From Nitrospirota bacterium (GTDB taxonomy: Bacteria; Nitrospirota; Thermodesulfovibrionia; Thermodesulfovibrionales; SM23-35): a stretch of DNA of 64,000 bases. A program made the translations under genes and the position numbers. Location: contig JBFMCL010000017.1 of NCBI GenBank assembly GCA_040754395.1, positions 1 through 64,000 of the forward strand, written 5' to 3'. Below the pieces are notes generated by a model. The model was not told the DNA's origin. It was given only the letters and a program-made list of their open reading frames with translations, and searched no databases. Positions 33,463-41,299 of the stretch are shown here, in pieces (position 1 is the first letter of the stretch; every line of letters begins with the position of its first letter).

Positions 33463-34409
33463 TGACACTTTCAGTGGTAATACCGGTCTACAATGAGGAG
33501 GAGAATATCCGGCTGCTTCACGACGGGCTGAAGAGAGCGCTTGATCCCCTGCAAAGAGAATACGAAATGATTTTTGTGGATGACGGCAGCACAGACCGTA
33601 CGCTCCCTCTGCTGGAAGAGATTCAGTCGGGGGATAAGAATGTCATGGTCCTGAGCATGAGGCGCAATTTCGGACAGACCGCGGCGTTTGCCGCCGGGTT
33701 TGATTTCGCGCGCGGAGATGTCGTGGTGACCATGGACGGCGATCTGCAGAACGACCCTGCGGATATCCCCAAACTGCTCGAACTCATTAAGGACCACGAC
33801 CTTGTCAGCGGCTGGAGAAAAAAGAGGAAAGACCCGTTTTTTTCCAGGAGACTCCCTTCGATAATTGCGAACTGGCTGATAAGCAACGTAACGGGCGTGA
33901 AACTCCATGATTACGGATGTTCGCTGAAGGCATACAAGCGGGAAGTGATCAAGAATCTCAAACTCTACGGGGAAATGCACAGGTTTATTCCGGCAGTTGC
34001 CAGCTGGTACGGAGTGAGGGTAGCGGAGGTTGAAACCGTTCATTATCCCAGGATACACGGGAAATCAAAATACGGCATATCCAGGACAGTGAAAGTCGTT
34101 TTGGATCTGATCACAGTAAAATTTCTTCAGAGTTTTTCCACCAAGCCGATCCAGTTTTTTGGCCCTGTGGGGGTTGCAAGCGGTTTTCTCGGATTTCTGA
34201 TTTTGCTCTATCTTTCAGTGGATAAAATTCTCTTTCATCATGATATCGGGGGAAGGCCACTTCTTCTGCTCGGTGCGCTTTTGGTTATCGTGGGAATCCA
34301 GCTCATCGGCATGGGGCTGCTGGGAGAGATGCTTGTGCGGGTATATCATGAAAGCCAGAGAAAACCAATCTATGTGATTAAGAAGATCCTTGGCCCCGAA
34401 AGCAAATAA
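33462..34409 (+). CDS. Polyprenyl-phosphate glycosyltransferase (GT2, DPM1/ArnC-like)
   Basis: The 315-residue protein has a GT2 domain (LSVVIPVYNEEENI, IFVDDGSTDRT, VVTMDGDLQNDPADIP with the metal-binding DxD). The acceptor region is VSGWRKKRKDPFFSRRLPS, and two C-terminal transmembrane segments lie around 230-250 and 265-290. That layout is typical of enzymes loading a sugar onto undecaprenyl phosphate. The start at 33462 overlaps the PAP2-GT39 stop. It probably supplies the lipid-linked sugar used by that enzyme. Which sugar cannot be read from sequence. Confidence 0.9.
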   Translation: MTLSVVIPVYNEEENIRLLHDGLKRALDPLQREYEMIFVDDGSTDRTLPLLEEIQSGDKNVMVLSMRRNFGQTAAFAAGFDFARGDVVVTMDGDLQNDPADIPKLLELIKDHDLVSGWRKKRKDPFFSRRLPSIIANWLISNVTGVKLHDYGCSLKAYKREVIKNLKLYGEMHRFIPAVASWYGVRVAEVETVHYPRIHGKSKYGISRTVKVVLDLITVKFLQSFSTKPIQFFGPVGVASGFLGFLILLYLSVDKILFHHDIGGRPLLLLGALLVIVGIQLIGMGLLGEMLVRVYHESQRKPIYVIKKILGPESK

Positions 34410-35319
34410 AATAGCATTCGTCTTTCTCAAGCTTGCCGTAAGCTCTGTATTGCTGTATATAGTAATAGCAAAAACAGGGCTGAAACAGGTGCTTGAGACT
34501 TTGACCAGCATGAAGCCTGCTGCTTTTGTCGCTGCGATATTTCTCTATATACTGGCCCAGTGGTTTTCGACCCTGCGGTGGAGGCTGCTTCTGCCCGGGG
34601 GAATCGGACTGGGGAAGCTTTTTTCCCTGTACATGATCGGATCGTTTTTCAACACGTTCCTTCCGGGTATCATCGGCGGTGACGCAGTGAAGGGATTTTA
34701 TCTCTTCAGGGCAACCGGCAGGGGAAGCCTTGCCCTTGCTTCCATTTTCATGGACAGGTATATCGGGTTTGTCGTGCTGATTACCATATGTGCCGCAGCC
34801 TTTCCTTTCGGATACGTTTACGTGAAAGGATCGCCCGTTGTCTGGATTCTTCCTGTTACGATCCTGTCTTTCGTCATCGGGAGTGTTTTGTTCTTCGGTT
34901 TGCGAATCGGCCACAGGATAAAGTTTTTGTCGGAATTCTATAGCTATTTCTCTCTGTACCGGAACCAGAAGGGGGTTATCAGGAAAACCGTGTTGTGGTC
35001 TTTTTTCGTGCAGTTTTCCGGCATATTGGCGGTCTATATTCTTTCACTCGGGATAGGCCAGCGTGTCCCGGTCCTTGCTTTTCTCGTTTTTCTGCCGATT
35101 ATTATCCTGGTTTCGACGCTCCCCATATCCATTTCTGGTCTCGGGGTAAGGGAAGGGGCGTTTGTGGTACTTCTCGGCCTGATCGGGGTGAGGCCGGAAG
35201 CAGCAGCAGCTATCTCGTTGTCCTGGTTTGTCACTGCTGCAGCGGGCAGTCTTGTCGGCCTGGTCGAGTATATAAGGTATAAGAAGGAAAGGATTGATTT
35301 CAGCGGAGAAGTGCAATAG
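34390..35319 (+). CDS. UPF0104/LPG-synthase-like flippase-type membrane protein
   Basis: The 309-residue polytopic protein matches the AglD/UPF0104 family related to the membrane half of lysylphosphatidylglycerol synthases. It shows LAQWFSTLRWRLLLPGG, GSFFNTFLPGIIGGDAVKGFYLF, DRYIGFVVL and LVSTLPISISGLGVREGAFVVLL. These proteins often sit with polyprenyl-sugar transferases and are proposed to move lipids across the membrane. The start is probably TTG 34390, overlapping the GT2 gene by 20 bases. It completes a three-gene membrane glycosylation unit. Confidence 0.85.
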   Translation: MAPKANKIAFVFLKLAVSSVLLYIVIAKTGLKQVLETLTSMKPAAFVAAIFLYILAQWFSTLRWRLLLPGGIGLGKLFSLYMIGSFFNTFLPGIIGGDAVKGFYLFRATGRGSLALASIFMDRYIGFVVLITICAAAFPFGYVYVKGSPVVWILPVTILSFVIGSVLFFGLRIGHRIKFLSEFYSYFSLYRNQKGVIRKTVLWSFFVQFSGILAVYILSLGIGQRVPVLAFLVFLPIIILVSTLPISISGLGVREGAFVVLLGLIGVRPEAAAAISLSWFVTAAAGSLVGLVEYIRYKKERIDFSGEVQ

Positions 35320-35333
35320 AAATGGAGGGGAAC

Positions 35334-35834
35334 ATGAATATTTATCTTGTGCAGCACGCAGAAGCCAAAGGGGAGGATCAGGACCCTTCACGGCCGCTGT
35401 CAGAAAAAGGACTGCAGGATATCCAAAAGGTCGCCTCCTCTGTCTCACGTCTCAGCATCGGGGTTGATGCGATACTCCACAGCACAAAGCTGCGTGCACG
35501 GCAGACAGCAGAAATCCTTTTTGCGCATCTGAAGCCCCTGAAAGGTATTTCTGAGACGGACAGCCTTTCGCCTCTTGACGACCCCCGGGTTTGGGCAGAA
35601 CGTCTTGCGAAATATTCTGACAGCGTTATTCTTGTCGGGCATCTGCCGCATCTTGCACGGCTTGCTTCTTTGCTCATCTGCGGAAACCCGGACAGGAATG
35701 CTGTCTCTTTCAGGATGGCAGGCATGGTGTGTCTTGAGAGGGCCGGGAACAACACATGGGCCTTGCAGTGGATGCTGACCCCTGAAACAGTGCTCGGGGA
35801 AAAAGGGCCTGACACGATCTGTGACGGACTGTAA
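35334..35834 (+). CDS. sixA: SixA-like phosphohistidine phosphatase with Gln in place of the catalytic Arg
   Basis: The 166-residue histidine-phosphatase-superfamily protein resembles SixA, which dephosphorylates phosphohistidine on HPt domains or PTS proteins. The first motif reads YLVQHAEA, with Gln where family members have Arg (RHG/RHA). The catalytic His is kept, as are RPLSEKG, LHSTKLRARQTAEIL and LVGHLPHLARLASLL with the second His. ATG 35334 is set by GGAGGGG. An ATG 12 bases upstream is inside this site. The gene abuts the downstream nuclease gene with no gap. Confidence 0.83.
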   Translation: MNIYLVQHAEAKGEDQDPSRPLSEKGLQDIQKVASSVSRLSIGVDAILHSTKLRARQTAEILFAHLKPLKGISETDSLSPLDDPRVWAERLAKYSDSVILVGHLPHLARLASLLICGNPDRNAVSFRMAGMVCLERAGNNTWALQWMLTPETVLGEKGPDTICDGL

Positions 35835-37217
35835 ATGAAGATCAAATTCCTTGGCGGTGCGAGAACAGTAACCGGTTCATGTTTTTTTCTTGAGTGCAAT
35901 GATCTCAGGTTTCTTGTTGATTGCGGTCTGTATCAGGGCGAAGGGGACGAGGAAGTGAACAGGGCTGCCTTCGGATTTCAGCCCGGGGAGCTCGATTATA
36001 TTTTTGTGACACACGCGCACATGGACCATTCCGGGATGATTCCAAGGGTTGTGAAGGAAGGATTCAGAGGCAGAATTCTTGCAACCCCTGCCACAAGAGA
36101 CCTCCTCGAACTGATGCTTTACGATTCAGCGAATGTGCAGAAAAACGATACAGAATGGCTTGCGCGAAAAAGCATGAGAGCGGGAAAAACGCCTCGGGAG
36201 CCTCTGTATACTGCAGAGGATGTAAAAGAGGTGATCCCGCTTTTTGACGTGAAACCCTATGAGAAGATCTTTCATCTGGGGAACGGCATACGGTACAGAT
36301 TTCTGGACGCGGGGCATATTCTTGGCTCCGGTACCCTGGAAATCTGGTTCCGGGACGGTGAAAAAGAAAAAAAGATAATCTTTTCCGGCGATATCGGAAA
36401 GAGAGGGAATCCGATTATCAGGGATCCTGTGACCCCGGTCCAGGCAGATTATATCATTATGGAATCGACATACGGGAATAGGCTGCACAAGCCTCTGAAG
36501 GACAGTATCGACGAACTGGTCGAAGCCATTAAGAGGACGTTCAAAAAAGGCGGGAATGTCTACATCCCCTCATTTGCCGTAGGACGGACGCAGGACCTGC
36601 TTTATATCTTAAACGGCCTGGTAAGGGAGAAAAGACTGTACAAAATCGATGTCTATCTGGACAGCCCTCTTGCGGAAGAGGTGACCAGGGTATATCTGGC
36701 ACATCCTGAAGTTTTTGATGAAGAGGCAATGAACCGTTTTACGGAAGAAAAATTCGGTGATTCCCTGAAACTGCATTTTGTGCAGAGCGTCCAGCATTCG
36801 ATGGCACTGAATAAGGTACGGTCAGGCATCATCGTGATCGCCGGAAGTGGAATGTGTGACGGCGGGAGGATACGGCATCATCTGAAACACAACCTCTGGA
36901 GGCAGGAGTGCAGTGTGATATTCGTTGGCTATCAGGGAACCGGCACCCTGGGAAGAAGAATTGTTGACAGAGAAAAAACCGTTCAGATACTCGGTGAGGA
37001 GATTGCGGTAAGGGCAACTGTCTATACAATAAACGGATTTTCCGCTCATGCGGACCAGGCTGAACTCATCAGGTGGCTTTCATGCTTCAATGATTCGCCG
37101 GAGGTTTTTGTCGTGCACGGTGAAGAAGATGTGGCGATTTCCTTCGGGGAACTGGTACAGGAGAAATTCAGGTTCAAAACGCATATCCCCGAAAAAGGCG
37201 AGGGATATGAGCTGTAA
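35835..37217 (+). CDS. Beta-CASP metallo-beta-lactamase-fold RNA-processing exonuclease (YSH1/CPSF73-like)
   Basis: The 460-residue protein has the metallo-beta-lactamase signature THAHMDHSGMIPRV (motif 2) and FLDAGHILGSGTLEI (motif 3). A FSGDIGKRGNPI segment follows. The beta-CASP insertion shows IMESTYGN (motif A), IPSFAVGRTQDLLYIL, VAGSGMCDGGRIRHHL-type residues near 335 (motif B) and INGFSAHADQAELI (motif C). These enzymes cut or degrade RNA with two zinc ions. It follows the sixA-like stop directly. Confidence 0.92.
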   Translation: MKIKFLGGARTVTGSCFFLECNDLRFLVDCGLYQGEGDEEVNRAAFGFQPGELDYIFVTHAHMDHSGMIPRVVKEGFRGRILATPATRDLLELMLYDSANVQKNDTEWLARKSMRAGKTPREPLYTAEDVKEVIPLFDVKPYEKIFHLGNGIRYRFLDAGHILGSGTLEIWFRDGEKEKKIIFSGDIGKRGNPIIRDPVTPVQADYIIMESTYGNRLHKPLKDSIDELVEAIKRTFKKGGNVYIPSFAVGRTQDLLYILNGLVREKRLYKIDVYLDSPLAEEVTRVYLAHPEVFDEEAMNRFTEEKFGDSLKLHFVQSVQHSMALNKVRSGIIVIAGSGMCDGGRIRHHLKHNLWRQECSVIFVGYQGTGTLGRRIVDREKTVQILGEEIAVRATVYTINGFSAHADQAELIRWLSCFNDSPEVFVVHGEEDVAISFGELVQEKFRFKTHIPEKGEGYEL

Positions 37218-37303
37218 GGGGTGTGTGGTAGCATATCTCAATAGGGCAGAGAGTGCCTGAAAAACTTGTTTCGCTTGCGCTGCGCTGAATCATCCATTAA
37301 GGA

Positions 37304-38149
37304 ATGGCGACCCAAATAACAGAAGACACCTTCGAACAGGTCATGAACAATTTTAAGAAATCACCAGTCATTGATATTCGCACGGCTGCATTCATTGATC
37401 CTTATGGAATGATAGGGCTTCTTGAACTGGGGGAATTGTTCAAATCTGCGCATATTCAAAAGACCGTTTGCCTTCCGGATTCAGAGGAAGTGCTCAAATA
37501 TCTGGAAAGGATGAATTTCTTTCGGCTCGCAGCACGATATTTCACCCTTGAACCGGCATGTCCTGCGTTTGCAGGAAAATATCTCAGGAGTTCCTATACC
37601 GATGTTCTGCTTGAGATTACCCCGATAGAAAAGTCAGATGACATCCATTTCATTGTGGGGAGGGTGAAAGAACGCAGCCGTTCAATCCTTGCCAGACACC
37701 TCAATTATGATGAGTATGCAATCAATGGTTTTATTGTTGCCCTCTCAGAAGTCTGCCAGAATATTATCGAACACAGCGGATACAAAGGTTTTGTGGGCAT
37801 ACAGAAATATCATTTCCATAACCTCAGCAGAAACGTGGTGAAGATTGCGGTTATGGACACCGGAATAGGGTTCAGAAAATCGCTGTCAGAGCGTTTTTCA
37901 CTTAAGAATGATCTTGCATCCATAGAGAAAGGACTTCTCCACGGTGCTTCCCGGTTCGCTGATAAGGGCAGGGGACATGGTTTATCTGCGGTCAGGCGTT
38001 TTGTGACCCAGTGGAATGGAAAACTCTCCATCCGCTCAGGAACGGCAAAGCTTTCCATTGTCCCCGATTGGGCACGCGGAAAGGCGCGCGAAGCAAACCT
38101 TGCATTCCTGCCCGGCGCGCAGATAAGCATCATGTTGCCTGAAGTATAA
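37304..38149 (+). CDS. STAS-like plus HATPase protein (anti-sigma/serine-kinase-like regulator)
   Basis: The 281-residue protein has an N-terminal STAS-like region (about 1-85; VIDIRTAAFIDPYGMIGLLELGELF). A GHKL ATPase domain (about 140-280) has ALSEVCQNIIEHSG (N box), AVMDTGIGF (G1) and DKGRGHGLSAVRRFV (G2). There is no phosphoacceptor His, so this resembles SpoIIAB/RsbW-type switch kinases rather than sensor kinases. A second STAS-like protein at 41300-41860 may be its partner, now separated by groES and an R-M island. Confidence 0.78.
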   Translation: MATQITEDTFEQVMNNFKKSPVIDIRTAAFIDPYGMIGLLELGELFKSAHIQKTVCLPDSEEVLKYLERMNFFRLAARYFTLEPACPAFAGKYLRSSYTDVLLEITPIEKSDDIHFIVGRVKERSRSILARHLNYDEYAINGFIVALSEVCQNIIEHSGYKGFVGIQKYHFHNLSRNVVKIAVMDTGIGFRKSLSERFSLKNDLASIEKGLLHGASRFADKGRGHGLSAVRRFVTQWNGKLSIRSGTAKLSIVPDWARGKAREANLAFLPGAQISIMLPEV

Positions 38150-38216
38150 ATAATAGGGCGATTTTTGAAGAGCATGGTTTACAATATACCTATATCACAA
38201 ATGTCCGATATATGGA

Positions 38217-38321
38217 CATCCTGTCTTCACGGTGTGTCGCAAATCTTCTCTGATTACGCCGCGAGAGTCGGTAATGCACAAAAAGTTGCAATCTGTGTCA
38301 ATATGCAGGAAAGACAGGATG
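38217..38321 (+). other. Possible structured leader bounded by an 11-bp stem
   Basis: CATCCTGTCTT (38217-38227) is the exact reverse complement of AAGACAGGATG (38311-38321), 83 bases apart and ending 21 bases before the groES-like start. A smaller inverted pair, ATGTCC/GGACAT, lies at 38201-38219. I do not recognise an RNA family. Confidence 0.35.
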
Positions 38322-38342
38322 CGAAAACGCGAAAGGTATATT

Positions 38343-38729
38343 ATGAAAGCAAAGAAAAACCTGATCATTGTCGGCGACAGAGTCCTTGTAGAACCGGATG
38401 AGGGAACGGACAAGACCAGTTCAGGACTTTACCTCCCGGCCACAGTGAAGGAAAAAGAGAAAGTGGTCGGCGGATATGTGGTAAAGACAGGGCCCGGGTA
38501 TGCCGTGCATGAGCCGGGAGGTTCGGAAGAGCCATGGGCTGCCGGCGCGAAAAAAGAAGTGAAGTATATTCCGCTCCAGGCACACGAAGGTGACTATGCA
38601 ATCTTCCTGAAGGATTCGGCGGTCGAGATTGAATTCGAGGGGAAAAAATACCTGATCGTGCCTCATACGGCAATCCTTGCCCTCGTGAGGGTTGAGATCA
38701 CAGAAGGGGAAGCTGAGACAGAGGGGTGA
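38343..38729 (+). CDS. groES: GroES-like co-chaperonin (orphan, no groEL adjacent)
   Basis: The 128-residue protein matches the Cpn10 fold: KKNLIIVGDRVLVEPDEGTDKTSSGLYLPATVKEKEKVVGGYVVKTGPG and the closing strand EFEGKKYLIVPHTAILALV. It is longer than classical GroES (about 95 residues), with a central insertion (HEPGGSEEPWAAGAKKEVKYIPLQAHEGDYA) and an acidic C-terminal tail. ATG 38343 follows AAAGG. The frame is open upstream to 38232, but that extension is not GroES-like. Without a neighbouring groEL it may be a specialised paralogue. Confidence 0.85.
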   Translation: MKAKKNLIIVGDRVLVEPDEGTDKTSSGLYLPATVKEKEKVVGGYVVKTGPGYAVHEPGGSEEPWAAGAKKEVKYIPLQAHEGDYAIFLKDSAVEIEFEGKKYLIVPHTAILALVRVEITEGEAETEG

Positions 38730-38730
38730 T

Positions 38731-38790
38731 CCCTCCTTATACCTCCTTTGCAAGGAGTAGTTGAGGAGGGTATAAAGCAGTTCTTTTTGT
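38731..38790 (+). terminator. Terminator-like hairpin after the groES-like gene
   Basis: TTATACCTCC (38737-38746) pairs with GGAGGGTATAA (38765-38775) with one bulged base. A competing inner stem is CTCCTT/AAGGAG. It is followed by TTCTTTTTG. The placement directly after the stop supports a terminator. Confidence 0.6.
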
Positions 38791-38837
38791 CCAGACATTC
38801 TTTCCCGGTTGAAACAATATCATTATAATTTTTCGTC

Positions 38838-38887
38838 TTGACAAATATAATTAATTATGATTCAATTGAATCAATTGAATCATAATT
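38838..38887 (+). promoter_or_regulatory. Promoter -35 and a 35-bp perfect palindrome upstream of the R-M genes
   Basis: TTGACA (38838-38843) is followed by AATTATGATTCAATTGA (38853-38869), one central base (38870), and the exact complementary arm (38871-38887). The palindrome contains overlapping TTCAATTGAA units with a 9-base period and ends 18 bases before the methyltransferase start. This looks like an operator controlling the R-M operon, perhaps bound by the methyltransferase or a host regulator. No C-protein gene is present. Confidence 0.65.
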
Positions 38888-38905
38888 CTAAAAAAGGTAC
38901 GATTT

Positions 38906-39790
38906 ATGAAAATAATAGACACGAAAATAATCTTAGGTGATAGTAGAGAAATTTTAAAAGAAATGCATGAAAATTCTATAGACTTGATTGTTACTTCGCC
39001 ACCATATGCAGATAGCAGAAACGAGACATATGGGGGGATAAAACCTGATCATTATGTAGAGTGGTTTTTGCCAATAAGTAAAGAACTTTTAAGAGTTTTA
39101 AAACCAGATGGCACTTTTATTTTGAATATTAAAGAAAAAGTTGTTAATGGTGAGAGGCATACATACGTGATTGAAATTATTCTCGAAATGAGGAAACAAG
39201 GTTGGTTATGGACTGAGGAGTTTATATGGCATAAAAAAAATTGTTATCCTGGCAAGTGGCCTAATAGATTTAGGGATTCTTGGGAAAGGCTGTTACAGTT
39301 TAACAAAAGCAGAAAATTTAATATGTATCAGGAAGAAGTCATGATACCAATGGGTGAATGGGCCAAATCAAGATTAAGGAACTTAAGTGAGACTGATATG
39401 GTTAGAGACAACTCAAAAGTCGGTAGCGGTTTCGGGAAAAAAATCGCAAATTGGTTGAATAAGGAGAATGTCTATCCAACGAATGTGCTTCACATGTCAA
39501 CTGAATGCTCTAATAGAAATCATAGTGCGGTTTTTCCTGAAACCTTACCAGAATGGTTTATAAAACTGTTTACAAAAGAAGGTGATTGGGTCTTGGACCC
39601 ATTTGTTGGATCAGGTACAACGACAAGAGTTGCTAATAGACTGAAACGTAATTCTATCGGAATTGACATATCAAAAGATTATTACGAAATGGTTAGCAAT
39701 GAAGTCAATAATTATAAAAGCATGTTACTTTTTGAAAGGCAGGCAAAGTATGGGAAGAATCGAAAAAAGAGAAGTAATCGCATACATTGA
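38906..39790 (+). CDS. Type II DNA methyltransferase (beta-class, probably N4-cytosine)
   Basis: The 294-residue methyltransferase has the catalytic motif IV TSPPY at residues 30-34 before the SAM-binding motif I DPFVGSGTT at 231-239, the order of the beta class. TSPPY more often goes with N4-cytosine than N6-adenine methylation, but this is not decisive. The gene is visibly more AT-rich than its surroundings, pointing to horizontal transfer. Its 3' end overlaps the restriction enzyme gene by 41 bases. It should protect the host from that nuclease. Confidence 0.9.
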   Translation: MKIIDTKIILGDSREILKEMHENSIDLIVTSPPYADSRNETYGGIKPDHYVEWFLPISKELLRVLKPDGTFILNIKEKVVNGERHTYVIEIILEMRKQGWLWTEEFIWHKKNCYPGKWPNRFRDSWERLLQFNKSRKFNMYQEEVMIPMGEWAKSRLRNLSETDMVRDNSKVGSGFGKKIANWLNKENVYPTNVLHMSTECSNRNHSAVFPETLPEWFIKLFTKEGDWVLDPFVGSGTTTRVANRLKRNSIGIDISKDYYEMVSNEVNNYKSMLLFERQAKYGKNRKKRSNRIH

Positions 39791-40493
39791 GAAAAATATA
39801 AGTACTTTTCATGCGAAAAGGTTGCAAAACCTTGAAGAGTTAAAACTATCAACGATTCTAAAAAAGAAAAATCCCTATTTATTTAAGGCTAAAAATATTC
39901 ATACAGCTCAAGACTTAGTTAAACCACTTCTTGATGCCCATCTTTCTTCTCAGGAAGAAACAATCTTCGGTGATTTTTTAGAGGGACTTGCAATATTCAT
40001 TTGTGAAAAAGTATATGGAGGCAAGAAGTCATCTGCTGAAGGAATTGATTTGGAATTCTCTAAGAATAAATTCCACTATATTGTTGCAATTAAGTCAGGG
40101 CCAAACTGGGGTAATAGTCAGCAAGTAATTAAACTGAAGGATAATTTTAGAAAAGCAAAAAAGATTCTTCGCACAAGTAATTCGACAATAAATGTTCAGT
40201 CAATTAATGGTTGTTGTTACGGTCGTGATAATAGGCCTGACAAAGGTGATTATTTTAAGTATTGTGGCCAACGATTCTGGGAGCTTATTTCTGGCAATGA
40301 AAATTTATATACTGAGATTATCGAACCTCTCGGACATAAGGCAAAAGAACGAAATGAAGAATTCTTGATCGCATATGCACAAATTGTCAATAAATTCACT
40401 TTGGATTTTATGAATGTTTTTTGTATCGATGGGAAGGTTGATTGGGAAAAATTGGTGAATTTCAATTCAGGCAAGACTTTGATACAACATTGA
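39750..40493 (+). CDS. Type II restriction endonuclease, PmeII-like family
   Basis: The 247-residue product from ATG 39750 matches, from memory, the PmeII-type restriction endonuclease family. Conserved blocks are NPYLFKAKNIHTAQDLVKPLLDA, FGDFLEGLAIFICEKVYGG, GIDLEF with D100, IVAIKSGPNWGNSQQ with K115, and CCYGRDNRPDKGDYFKYCGQRFWELISG. The D...IK spacing fits a PD-(D/E)xK-type core with a variant acidic position. It overlaps the methyltransferase gene and shares its AT-rich composition. The target sequence cannot be read from this. Confidence 0.85.
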   Translation: MGRIEKREVIAYIEKNISTFHAKRLQNLEELKLSTILKKKNPYLFKAKNIHTAQDLVKPLLDAHLSSQEETIFGDFLEGLAIFICEKVYGGKKSSAEGIDLEFSKNKFHYIVAIKSGPNWGNSQQVIKLKDNFRKAKKILRTSNSTINVQSINGCCYGRDNRPDKGDYFKYCGQRFWELISGNENLYTEIIEPLGHKAKERNEEFLIAYAQIVNKFTLDFMNVFCIDGKVDWEKLVNFNSGKTLIQH

Positions 40494-40506
40494 ATTAGGG
40501 TTTGAT

Positions 40507-41241
40507 GTGAATGTTTTTAAGGAAATAAGAAGATATTATAAGCAATCACTTGCCCGTGAATCTGATATAAAACAAGTTTGGGTTGAAGAATATTTTAAAC
40601 ACATTGAATCTCTGGGGAAATCTTCTAATGATCTGCTGGAAATATGGAGCGATATCAAGGCATTTTCCTTTTATCAGGACAGGTCAGAGCATCATGATCT
40701 TTCAAAGCTTCTATACTGGGAATATAGTGTTTGCCTTGAATGGATAGATAGTCATGTTTTAAGCAAAGAATATAATCTGAATCTACCAAACGCTAAACGA
40801 TTTCTTGGCAACCTCCACGATTTTTATAAATTTCTCACTGAAAAACGCTATATAAATAACTATATTGAGCTTGAAAAGGCCTATGCTGATATATGTGGAG
40901 GAAAAAAGTTAAATCTCGTTCAGCGGATACCTTATACAGGGAAAGAATTATGGACATCTATGAGTATCCCTATTAAACAAGGCAGAGTAGAAGAATTATT
41001 CACAATGAGTGATTACTGGTTAATCCTGCTTTACATAAGCACGAAGAGATCATGGCAGCACCTTAAAGAGGTGGCAAAAAATGCTAAAAGTGCCCAGAAA
41101 AAAATTATACAGATCAACAATGTTCAAAAAAAATTAAAAAATATTGGTTACTTGCAACACCCGGAAAGGTTACTAATGCCTTATGGGACACCAACTGATG
41201 AAGACATGGATGACGCTTCAAATTGGTTTTTTCATAAATAA
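40507..41241 (+). CDS. Uncharacterised protein downstream of the restriction gene
   Basis: The 244-residue soluble product starts at a GTG 13 bases after the endonuclease stop. It is rich in Lys, Tyr and Trp and predicted mostly helical (NDLLEIWSDIKAFSFYQDRS, LGNLHDFYKFLTEKRYINNYIELEKAY). There is no signal peptide or membrane segment. I see no catalytic motif and do not recognise a family. Its composition resembles the R-M genes and it is probably part of the same transferred island. A role in restriction control or defence is only guessed from position. Confidence 0.7.
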   Translation: MNVFKEIRRYYKQSLARESDIKQVWVEEYFKHIESLGKSSNDLLEIWSDIKAFSFYQDRSEHHDLSKLLYWEYSVCLEWIDSHVLSKEYNLNLPNAKRFLGNLHDFYKFLTEKRYINNYIELEKAYADICGGKKLNLVQRIPYTGKELWTSMSIPIKQGRVEELFTMSDYWLILLYISTKRSWQHLKEVAKNAKSAQKKIIQINNVQKKLKNIGYLQHPERLLMPYGTPTDEDMDDASNWFFHK

Positions 41242-41299
41242 TTATGGCATTTTTTAATCTGCTTTTTAGAGAAATATTGAAAAAGTTGACAAATGTCAT

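Noticed and set aside
38165..38401. Short plus-strand frame before groES
   Set aside because: It overlaps the GroES start in another frame, with no ribosome site or family match.
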